Assembly: GCA_005885085.1 (NCBI GenBank)
Contig: VAXY01000221.1
Coordinates: 1 to 5,250, forward strand
Origin: Actinomycetota bacterium
GTDB taxonomy: Bacteria > Actinomycetota > Thermoleophilia > Gaiellales > Gaiellaceae
DNA length: 5,250 bases
Direction of reading: 5' to 3'
Shown here: positions 1 to 4,528 of the stretch, one piece after another
How the letters are laid out: each line of letters opens with the position of its first letter
How positions within the stretch are numbered: position 1 is the stretch's first letter
Translations under genes and position numbers: made by a program
The notes under the pieces: generated by a model
What the model was told of the DNA's origin: nothing
Databases searched by the model: none
The model's input: the letters and a program-made list of their open reading frames with translations, nothing else

Positions 1-568
1 CCTTGTAGAAGCCGTAGACGGGCCTCGGGAGCAGCGCCAGCAGCAGCCCGAGCGGGGACGCGAGCACGAAGGCGGCGAAGAGGTAGGCAGCCTTGACGCC
101 GTCCGAATATGCCCCGTGGACCACGGGCCACCACATCAGCACGCCGGCGACGAAGTACGTGAGGTGCTCGACGTGCAGCAGCGAATGCGGCCGGTTGAGC
201 GCAGCGTCGTAGATCACCGGGATGTGCCAGACGAAGTACGTCGCGAGCCAGAGCGGCAACGCGATCAGCGGATGAATGAAGCGGGCGACGGTCCGTCCGA
301 GCGCGGGCGCGACCGCATAGACGACCAGCCCAGGCGCCCACTCGGCCGTGGCGACGTTCTGGAGGAAATGGATCGAGAGCAGGTAGTGGAGCGCGATCGT
401 GTGCAGCGGCGTGATGTACACCGCGAGCAGGAGGATGACGGCGAGGTCGAACGCGGCCCGTTGTCTCGTATCCGACGGCCAGCGCCGCTGGCTCAGGTAG
501 TAGGCCGCCGCAAGCGCAGCGATGACGAGAAGCACGTCCCAGTGCAGCGCCCACGAGTACGGATGCAC
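1..568 (-). CDS. ctaG: Cytochrome c oxidase assembly protein, CtaG/Caa3_CtaG family (3' end outside window)
   Basis: Reading leftward from a GTG at 568 gives 189 codons with no stop, running off the left edge, so the C-terminus is missing. The product is a multi-helix membrane protein that begins HPYSWALHWDVLL and contains HFLQNVATAEWAPG (about residues 68-80), HPLIALPLWLATYFVWHIP (99-117) and LLHVEHLTYFVAGVLMWWP (130-148). These His/Trp-rich helices are the hallmark of the Caa3_CtaG family. CtaG is needed for formation of active caa3-type cytochrome oxidase in Bacillus, and a role in copper delivery is suspected. The start is well fixed because an in-frame TAG lies 12 bases upstream and no other start lies between. 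The family is usually longer (about 250-300 aa), so perhaps 60-100 residues lie outside. No good Shine-Dalgarno sequence is visible. The gene diverges from tRNA-Gly, 24 bases away. Confidence 0.9.
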   Translation of the reverse strand, partial: MHPYSWALHWDVLLVIAALAAAYYLSQRRWPSDTRQRAAFDLAVILLLAVYITPLHTIALHYLLSIHFLQNVATAEWAPGLVVYAVAPALGRTVARFIHPLIALPLWLATYFVWHIPVIYDAALNRPHSLLHVEHLTYFVAGVLMWWPVVHGAYSDGVKAAYLFAAFVLASPLGLLLALLPRPVYGFYK

Positions 569-573
569 GGCGC

Positions 574-579
574 TACGCT
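574..579 (+). promoter_or_regulatory. Candidate -10 element for tRNA-Gly
   Basis: TACGCT fits the actinobacterial TANNNT -10 pattern and ends 13 bases before the mature 5' end of tRNA-Gly. The same hexamer lies just upstream of tRNA-Arg on the other strand. No convincing TTGAC-type -35 is seen at 16-18 bases upstream, where the sequence would lie inside the start of the ctaG gene. This is a motif match only. Confidence 0.35.
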
Positions 580-592
580 ACTCGTTGCTCGT

Positions 593-663
593 GCGGGCGT
601 AGCTTAGTGGAAAAGCACTGGGTTTCCACCCCAGGTACGCGAGTTCGATCCTCGCCGCCCGCT
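593..663 (+). tRNA. tRNA-Gly(UCC)
   Basis: A full cloverleaf can be folded. The acceptor GCGGGCG (593-599) pairs with CGCCCGC (656-662) and the discriminator is T663, as usual for bacterial tRNA-Gly. The D stem is GCTT/AAGC (602-605 with 613-616). The anticodon stem CTGGG/CCCAG (618-622 with 630-634) holds loop TTTCCAC, so the anticodon is TCC (625-627), reading GGA and GGG. The T stem GCGAG/CTCGC (639-643 with 651-655) encloses TTCGATC. The 3' CCA is not encoded and must be added by nucleotidyltransferase. Confidence 0.96.
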
Positions 664-697
664 TGTTCTGTCCGGACGTGTAGGTACGTTTTCCAAA

Positions 698-1381
698 GTG
701 AAAACGCATGAACGCGAACTGGCGCGTCGCCTGCGGAAGACAGAAGGCGCGTCGATCAAAGATATCGCGCGCCGTGTCGGCGTCTCCGTTTCATCGGTGA
801 GCGGGTGGGTGCGCGACATCGAGCTGACTCCAGACCAGCATGCTGCTCTGCAGCTTCGGAACGTTGCCTACAACCGGCAAATGAGCGGCACCTGGAAGCA
901 AGCCGCAAATCGTCGGGCCGAGCGTGCCTGGTATCAACAAGAAGGACGCCGAATGGCGCGGACAGCGGGTCCCTTGTATGTCGCCGGTTGCATGCTGTTT
1001 TGGGCGGAAGGCGGGAAGCATCGAAACTCGCTGCGCTTCACGAACTCGGACCCCGAGATGGTGCGCTTCTTCGTCAAGTTTCTCCGCGAGTGCTTCGAGA
1101 TCGAAGACTCAGTGATCCGCTTGACATGCAACCTTTTTGCGGACCATCTCGTCCAGCAGCGTCAGATCGAACGGTTCTGGCTTGACGTAGCCGGCCTTCC
1201 CGAGCAATGCCTATGCAAGTCGTCCGTGAACGTCTATTCGAAGTACAGCCAGAAGAAACGCCGGAACAAGCTGCCATACGGCACATGTCGGATCAGCGTC
1301 TCGCGAACGCGCGTCGTGCAGAACGTTTTCGGCGCGATCCAGGAGATCGGCGGTTTCACGCGGGAGGCCTGGCTGGAATAG
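698..1381 (+). CDS. tRNA-adjacent helix-turn-helix protein with a possible LAGLIDADG-like core; function unknown
   Basis: This 227-aa protein starts at GTG 698; no in-frame start lies between it and the tRNA. Residues about 17-40 (IKDIARRVGVS followed by SSVSGWVRDI) form a clear helix-turn-helix of the kind found in MerR/resolvase-like DNA binders. A basic linker follows (about 60-90). Residues 97-105, GCMLFWAEG, can be laid over LAGLIDADG with an acidic residue at the catalytic place (E104). Next come LRFTNSDPEMVRFF and FLRECFEI, which look like the strand-helix layout of LAGLIDADG folds. The C-terminus has a basic stretch, YSKYSQKKRRNKLPYGTCR (180-198). From memory, similar hypothetical proteins are common in actinobacteria; I know of no assigned function. 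It lies 34 bases after tRNA-Gly on the same strand. By rough hand count of several stretches its GC is about 58%, against about 67-70% in the next gene, which suggests transfer. DNA binding is well supported; nuclease activity is only an inference. Confidence 0.85.
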   Translation: MKTHERELARRLRKTEGASIKDIARRVGVSVSSVSGWVRDIELTPDQHAALQLRNVAYNRQMSGTWKQAANRRAERAWYQQEGRRMARTAGPLYVAGCMLFWAEGGKHRNSLRFTNSDPEMVRFFVKFLRECFEIEDSVIRLTCNLFADHLVQQRQIERFWLDVAGLPEQCLCKSSVNVYSKYSQKKRRNKLPYGTCRISVSRTRVVQNVFGAIQEIGGFTREAWLE

Positions 1382-1388
1382 AGCTTGG

Positions 1389-1862
1389 GTGCCCGAGAGC
1401 GCGGATCAGCGTCACAACCGGGAGCTGATCGAGCTCCTCAACGAGTTGCGCGTGGCGCTTCCCGGCGTGCAGGTGCTGTTCGCCTTCCTGCTCGCGGTGC
1501 CGTTCGCGAACGGCTTCCCGAAGCTCGGGCGTTTCGACCGCGACGTCTTCTTCGCCGCGTTCGTCGCCGCCGCGCTCTCGACGGTGCTGTTGATCGCGCC
1601 GAGCTCCTATCACCGCCTGCGCTGGCGACAGCACGACAAGGAGCGAATGCTGCGCGTCTCGAACGTGCTCACGATTGCCGGCCTGTTCTTCCTCGCCGTG
1701 TCGATCACGTGCGCCGTGTTCGTGATCACCGACTTCCTCTTCCATCGCGCGTGGGCGGCGACGTTCGCCGCCATCGTCGGCGCCGCGTTTGTCTTGCTGT
1801 GGTACGGGCTGCCGCTCGGCGCGGCGATCAGGGATCTTCGGAAATCTCCACGCGCTCGATGA
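1389..1862 (+). CDS. Four-helix membrane protein, DUF6328 type
   Basis: The 157-aa product starts at GTG 1389 (PESADQRHNRELIELLNELR). An N-terminal charged helix leads into ELRVALPGVQVLFAFLLAVPF (about 19-39), then hydrophobic segments at about 53-71 (ending LLIAPSSYHR), 92-117 and 122-145, and a short basic tail. The N-terminal NELR-ALPGVQVLFAFLL signature and the LIAPS-HR motif match what I know of the DUF6328 family of small actinobacterial membrane proteins, whose function is unknown. No catalytic motif is seen. The gene begins 7 bases after the HTH gene stop and has no strong Shine-Dalgarno, so it may be expressed from the upstream transcript. Its last 35 bases overlap the end of the convergent isomerase gene. 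The family call rests on recalled motifs, not a search. Confidence 0.85.
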   Translation: MPESADQRHNRELIELLNELRVALPGVQVLFAFLLAVPFANGFPKLGRFDRDVFFAAFVAAALSTVLLIAPSSYHRLRWRQHDKERMLRVSNVLTIAGLFFLAVSITCAVFVITDFLFHRAWAATFAAIVGAAFVLLWYGLPLGAAIRDLRKSPRAR

Positions 1863-2289
1863 TCGCGTCGTCGCGCGGCCTGTCGTTCGAGTCGCTCGGC
1901 AGGTTGGAGATCGTGTCCGCAACTTCCATCCCCGAGGTGACGCGGCCGAACACCGTGTGCTTGCCGTCGAGCCAGGGACACGCGTCGGCGGTGACGACGA
2001 AGAACTGGCTGCCGTTCGTGTTCGGCCCCGCGTTCGCCATCGCGAGCGCGCCGCGGTCGACCTTGTGCTGGTTGAACTCGTCCTCGAACTGATAGCCGGG
2101 CCCGCCGCTGCCGGTCCCGGTGGGGTCGCCGCCCTGGATCATGAAATCCGGAATCACGCGGTGGAAGATCAGCCCGTCGTAGAAGCCGTCGCGCGCGAGC
2201 TTCACGAAATTCCCGACGGTCTTCGGCGCGTCGTCGGGATAGAGCTCGAGCCCGATCGCGCCCTGGCTGGTGTGCAGAGTGGCGTTCAT
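1828..2289 (-). CDS. Peptidyl-prolyl cis-trans isomerase, cyclophilin type
   Basis: A 153-aa single-domain cyclophilin that speeds cis-trans isomerisation of Xaa-Pro bonds during protein folding. Motifs in order are APKTVGNFVKLA (21-32), FHRVIPDFMIQGGDPTGTG (42-60, with catalytic-type R44, F49, M50 and Q52), GALAMANAGPNTNGSQFF (80-97) and WLDGKHTVFG (106-115, with W106 and H111 matching the human CypA W121 and H126 positions). All main active-site residues are present. There is no signal peptide or transmembrane segment, so it should be cytoplasmic. Length is normal for the short bacterial class. The ATG overlaps the stop of the upstream 97-aa gene in an ATGA arrangement, which implies translational coupling. 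It ends inside the tail of the convergent DUF6328-type gene. Confidence 0.96.
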   Translation of the reverse strand: MNATLHTSQGAIGLELYPDDAPKTVGNFVKLARDGFYDGLIFHRVIPDFMIQGGDPTGTGSGGPGYQFEDEFNQHKVDRGALAMANAGPNTNGSQFFVVTADACPWLDGKHTVFGRVTSGMEVADTISNLPSDSNDRPRDDAIIERVEISEDP

Positions 2290-2579
2290 CTCAACGTGTC
2301 CGCGAGCGGCTCGATTGCAGCCGCGGTCGGCTCGAGCTCGCCCGACTCCAGCTTACGCGCGATCTCGCGGGCGAGCTCCTCGGCCTCGCTCTCCTGATCG
2401 GGGTCGAGCACGGTGTTGACGGCTGCGAGCACGTGGCCGCCCGCATGGAGCTCGACGTCGACCGTCTCGAGCTGGGCGCGCGGAATGTAGGGGTCTTCGG
2501 GGACGCCGACGTGCACGACGACATGACGGCCGTCCGGCAGCGTCGCGGATTCTTCGACAGTCCGGCCTCGGAGGCTCAC
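2286..2579 (-). CDS. Conserved-looking 97-aa protein of unknown function, coupled to the isomerase gene
   Basis: I do not recognise this family. The GTG start at 2579 gives a soluble acidic protein: residues about 7-55 look beta-rich, with alternating hydrophobics (RHVVVHVGVPEDPYIP, ETVDVELHAGGHVLAAVNTV). These are followed by an acidic helix (about 61-80, DQESEAEELAREIARKLES) and a short Ala/Leu tail. There is no signal peptide or transmembrane segment and no cysteine or metal-binding motif. Its stop TGA (2288-2286) overlaps the ATG of the cyclophilin gene by the ATGA pattern, and codon choice is GC-rich like its partner, so I take it to be a real gene rather than a shadow. No clear Shine-Dalgarno precedes the start. 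It lies 32 bases from the divergent transporter gene. A role with the isomerase is only suggested by the coupling. Confidence 0.75.
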   Translation of the reverse strand: MSLRGRTVEESATLPDGRHVVVHVGVPEDPYIPRAQLETVDVELHAGGHVLAAVNTVLDPDQESEAEELAREIARKLESGELEPTAAAIEPLADTLR

Positions 2580-2611
2580 GGAACCGGAATCTATCGTCCG
2601 ATCCAGGCACG
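2580..2611. promoter_or_regulatory. Compact divergent promoter region between the 97-aa gene and the AI-2E transporter
   Basis: Only 32 bases lie between two divergent start codons. The segment AATCTATCGT contains a possible -10 in each direction: TATCGT on the + strand (2592-2597), and TAGATT on the - strand (2593 to 2588). Both fit TANNNT, and they overlap. Either would place the transcript start within about 10 bases of the start codon, so the transcripts would be leaderless or nearly so, which is common in actinobacteria. I see no convincing -35 boxes. Confidence 0.3.
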
Positions 2612-4036
2612 ATGCTGCACCCCGTGCCGGCGGATCGCGAGCGTTTCGTCCACTTCCGACCGCGGACCGTGTTCGTCGTCATCGGCATCCTCGTTGCCTC
2701 GTTCATCACGCTGAAGATCCTGTGGATCTCGCGTCACGTCCTCTCGTGGATCTTCATCGCGCTGTTCCTCGCGCTCGCGCTCAACCCGGCTGTCGACCGC
2801 CTCCAGCACCGGCTCAAGCGGCGAGGCCTCGCGACCGGGATCGTCTTCATCGGCGCGCTCGTCGCCGTCGCACTGGTCGGCTGGCTGTTCATTCCCACTC
2901 TGGTCGACCAGGTGAACAACTTCGCGCACAAGGTCCCCGACTACCTCGACAACCTGACGAAGGGCCGCGGCCGGCTCGGGTTCCTCCAGAGCAAGTACCA
3001 CCTCGTCGACAAGGCGCGAAAGGCGCTGCGTGAGGGCGGGGCTTCGAAGTTGTTCGGCATCTCGGGGACGGCGCTCGCCGTCGCGAAGGGCGTGGTGACG
3101 GTTGTGCTCGCGACGGTGACGATCGCCTTCATGACGTTCTTCATGCTGCTCGAGGGCCCGAACTGGATCGAACGCTTCTTCTTGCTGCTGAAGCCGGCCT
3201 CGCGAACGCGCTGGCGGGCCGTCGCCCACGACATCTACCGCACGGTGGGCGGCTACGTGACCGGGAACCTGCTGATCAGCCTGATTGCTGGCACCCTCAC
3301 TGCGATCGTGCTGGCGATCATGAACGTTCCATACGCGATCGCTCTCGGTCTGATCGTCGGGATTCTCGATCTGATCCCGCTTGCCGGGGCGACGATCGCG
3401 GCAATCATCGTCGGCGCGGTCGCATTCCTGCACTCGGTGCCGGCCGGAATTGTCGTCGTCGTTTTCTTCATCGTCTATCAGCAGGTCGAGAACCACATCC
3501 TGCAGCCGGTCGTCTACGGCCGGACCGTCCAGCTCTCGCCGCTCGCCGTACTGATCTCGGTGCTGATCGGCGCCGAGCTCGCGGGCGTCCTGGGCGCTTT
3601 GGCAGCGATCCCGGTCGCCCGCACCCTGCAGGCGATCGTCCTGGACTGGCTGCGCCACCGCCTGAAACCGGCTAACTCGTTCGAGGGATGTCACCGGTGC
3701 GAGACGCGCCGATTCAGGGTGCATGGGGAGTCGCACCTTCCGCCTCCTTGCGCTCGCGATCACGGCGTTCAGCCTGTGGATCGTCGCGTCGCCCGCCGGT
3801 GCGACCGCAGACCGTCCGGCCACGGCGATGTCGACTCTCGAGCAGGGCGTCCTGACAGACCTCAACTCCCTGCGCTCGCAGCACGGCCTCGCTCCGCTGC
3901 GGCTCTCGTCGCGCCTCACCGCCGCCGCGCGCCAGCATTCGTCCGAGATGGCCGCTCGTGGCTACTTCAGCCACGACTCGGCGAACGGCTCGTCCTTCGA
4001 CCGGCGCATCGGGCGCTACTACCCGATGGGCAGTAG
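2612..4036 (+). CDS. AI-2E family transporter with an abnormal read-through C-terminus
   Basis: The ATG at 2612 opens a 474-codon frame. Residues 1 to about 350 are a typical AI-2E (TqsA/YdiK-like, formerly PerM/UPF0118) membrane protein: hydrophobic segments at about 19-38, 44-61, 74-95 and 158-180, then a cluster from about 215 to 335. Signature stretches are GGYVTGNLLISLIAGTL (213-229), ILDLIPLAGATIAAI (251-265) and QQVENHILQPVVYGR (290-304), followed by SVLIGAELAGVLGALAAIPVA (316-336). Members export small molecules, in one case autoinducer-2, or act in ion transport; the substrate here is unknown. The family normally ends shortly after this point. Here the frame continues with about 120 Arg/Pro/Ala-rich residues that are simply the out-of-frame reading of the CAP gene beginning at 3723. 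Both other frames close at once at 3663 (TGA) and 3673 (TAA), so a lost or shifted stop near 3660 is likely. The start has only a weak AGG upstream. Confidence 0.9.
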   Translation: MLHPVPADRERFVHFRPRTVFVVIGILVASFITLKILWISRHVLSWIFIALFLALALNPAVDRLQHRLKRRGLATGIVFIGALVAVALVGWLFIPTLVDQVNNFAHKVPDYLDNLTKGRGRLGFLQSKYHLVDKARKALREGGASKLFGISGTALAVAKGVVTVVLATVTIAFMTFFMLLEGPNWIERFFLLLKPASRTRWRAVAHDIYRTVGGYVTGNLLISLIAGTLTAIVLAIMNVPYAIALGLIVGILDLIPLAGATIAAIIVGAVAFLHSVPAGIVVVVFFIVYQQVENHILQPVVYGRTVQLSPLAVLISVLIGAELAGVLGALAAIPVARTLQAIVLDWLRHRLKPANSFEGCHRCETRRFRVHGESHLPPPCARDHGVQPVDRRVARRCDRRPSGHGDVDSRAGRPDRPQLPALAARPRSAAALVAPHRRRAPAFVRDGRSWLLQPRLGERLVLRPAHRALLPDGQ

Positions 4037-4259
4037 CCACTACTGGTCGGTCGGAGAGAACCTGCTCTGGTCGTCCCCCGACGTCGATGCGGGCGGCGCC
4101 CTGTCGATGTGGTGGAACAGTCCCGAGCATAGAAAAAACATGCTCACCGCACGCTGGCGTGAGATCGGCCTGTCGGCCGTGCATGTCATGGCCGCGCCCG
4201 GCACGTACGGCGGTCGGGAGGTCACGATCGTGACCACCGACTTCGGCGTCCGCCACTAA
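3723..4259 (+). CDS. Secreted CAP/SCP-domain protein
   Basis: A 178-aa protein starting at ATG 3723. Residues 1-29 form a signal peptide: basic start, hydrophobic core LLALAITAFSLWIVA, and a likely cut after ATA or nearby. The rest is a CAP (cysteine-rich secretory / antigen 5 / PR-1) domain: LTDLNSLRSQHGLAPLRL (44-61), RQHSSEMAARGYFSHDS (70-86), VGENLLW (110-116), WWNSPEHRKNML (130-141), and a final strand ending TTDFGV. The four conserved cavity residues can be placed as H72 or H84, E112, E135 and H136. There are no cysteines in the mature part, as in most bacterial members. Bacterial CAP proteins are extracellular; their activity is mostly unknown. The start has AGGG only 3 bases upstream, closer than usual. 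The first 314 bases overlap the extended transporter frame in another phase. A six-A run at 4133-4138 (HRKNM) is out of keeping with the GC-rich codons around it. Confidence 0.93.
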   Translation: MGSRTFRLLALAITAFSLWIVASPAGATADRPATAMSTLEQGVLTDLNSLRSQHGLAPLRLSSRLTAAARQHSSEMAARGYFSHDSANGSSFDRRIGRYYPMGSSHYWSVGENLLWSSPDVDAGGALSMWWNSPEHRKNMLTARWREIGLSAVHVMAAPGTYGGREVTIVTTDFGVRH

Positions 4260-4326
4260 CCGGCCGCACAAAATCCGGCACGCCGCGCGCGCCATGATGA
4301 CTTTGCGCGGTACGGGCCAGTGCGAG
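4260..4326. other. Convergent spacer between CAP gene and tRNA-Arg
   Basis: This 67-base tail-to-tail gap contains CCGCGC (4283-4288) and GCGCGG (4305-4310), a 6-bp inverted repeat with a 16-base loop. It lacks an adjoining T-run in either direction, so a terminator role is possible but unproven. Confidence 0.25.
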
Positions 4327-4399
4327 TGCGCCTGGGAGGATTCGAACCTCCGACCCGCGGCTTAGAAGGCCGCCGCTCTGTCCACTGAGCTACAGGCGC
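4327..4399 (-). tRNA. tRNA-Arg(UCU)
   Basis: On the - strand a complete cloverleaf runs from 4399 to 4327. Acceptor GCGCCTG pairs with CAGGCGC, with discriminator A. The D arm is GCTC/GAGC and the anticodon stem GCGGC/GCCGC holds loop CTTCTAA, so the anticodon is TCT (4366-4364), reading AGA and AGG. The T arm is GGAGG/CCTCC with loop TTCGAAT. The CCA end is not encoded. AGA codons are scarce in this genome's GC-rich genes, though one occurs in the neighbouring CAP gene. Confidence 0.97.
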
Positions 4400-4408
4400 C
4401 CGCAGAAA

Positions 4409-4414
4409 AGCGTA
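4409..4414 (-). promoter_or_regulatory. Candidate -10 element for tRNA-Arg
   Basis: On the - strand TACGCT lies 9 bases before the mature 5' end of tRNA-Arg and is followed by TTTTCTGC. It is identical to the candidate -10 hexamer of tRNA-Gly. No clear -35 is visible at the expected spacing, which falls in the hairpin-rich stretch. Confidence 0.35.
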
Positions 4415-4418
4415 ATCC

Positions 4419-4436
4419 ACGCCTAGCGGAAGGCGT
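4419..4436. repeat. Inverted repeat, 6-bp stem
   Basis: ACGCCT (4419-4424) and AGGCGT (4431-4436) form a perfect 6-bp stem with a 6-base loop AGCGGA. It is the first of three hairpins in a row between tRNA-Arg and the DJ-1/PfpI gene. Confidence 0.6.
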
Positions 4437-4441
4437 CTCCG

Positions 4442-4468
4442 GCGAGCGCCGGCAAAGCCGGCGCTCGC
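4442..4468. repeat. Strong GC-rich inverted repeat, 12-bp perfect stem
   Basis: GCGAGCGCCGGC (4442-4453) and its exact reverse complement GCCGGCGCTCGC (4457-4468) are separated by AAA, giving a very stable hairpin on either strand. It sits between the divergent tRNA-Arg and DJ-1/PfpI genes. There is no T-run on either side. Actinobacterial terminators often lack one, so it could stop transcription entering from the CAP gene, be an RNA-stabilising element in a leader, or be a dispersed palindromic repeat. The sequence alone cannot decide. Confidence 0.8.
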
Positions 4469-4469
4469 G

Positions 4470-4499
4470 GCGTTAGCCCCGAGGCTTCGGCGGGAACGC
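4470..4499 (+). promoter_or_regulatory. Possible leader stem-loop upstream of the DJ-1/PfpI gene
   Basis: GCGTT (4470-4474) pairs with AACGC (4495-4499), enclosing a smaller hairpin CCGA-GGCT-TCGG (4479-4490). It ends 17 bases before the ribosome binding site. It could shape the mRNA leader if transcription starts upstream of it. The promoter itself was not located. Confidence 0.3.
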
Positions 4500-4516
4500 G
4501 ATTCTGGACAACTCAC

Positions 4517-4522
4517 AGGGGG
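4517..4522 (+). promoter_or_regulatory. Strong ribosome binding site for the DJ-1/PfpI gene
   Basis: AGGGGG lies 6 bases before the ATG at 4529. It is the best Shine-Dalgarno sequence in the window and fixes the start. Most other genes here have weak or no such site, so strong translation of this gene is likely. Confidence 0.75.
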
Positions 4523-4528
4523 TTACTC

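Noticed and set aside
116..607. Long open frame on the + strand at the left edge
   Set aside because: It is the antisense of the ctaG gene, is Arg/Glu/Asp-rich with no family features, and runs into tRNA-Gly.
641..1400. Integration of a mobile element at tRNA-Gly with an attachment-site repeat
   Set aside because: I looked for a copy of the tRNA 3' end after the HTH gene and found none, and no integrase is present in the window.
1356..1922. 188-codon open frame on the - strand
   Set aside because: It is antisense to the DUF6328-type gene, is charged and low in complexity, and has no family features.
2591..3919. 442-codon open frame on the - strand
   Set aside because: It is antisense to the AI-2E transporter; its composition (runs of D, E, R, Q) is the usual shadow of GC-rich membrane protein codons and no motif is seen.
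4133..4138. Programmed slippage at the six-A run in the CAP gene
   Set aside because: The CAP frame is intact and conserved on both sides of the run, so no frameshift is needed.
4493..4497. GGAAC as an extracytoplasmic-sigma -35 element for the DJ-1/PfpI gene
   Set aside because: No matching -10 is found at 16-18 bases; the only GTT downstream lies in the ribosome binding site at the wrong distance.
4256..4516. Open frame on the - strand across tRNA-Arg
   Set aside because: It contains the well-known false peptide APVAQWTERRPSKPRVGG produced by translating a tRNA gene.
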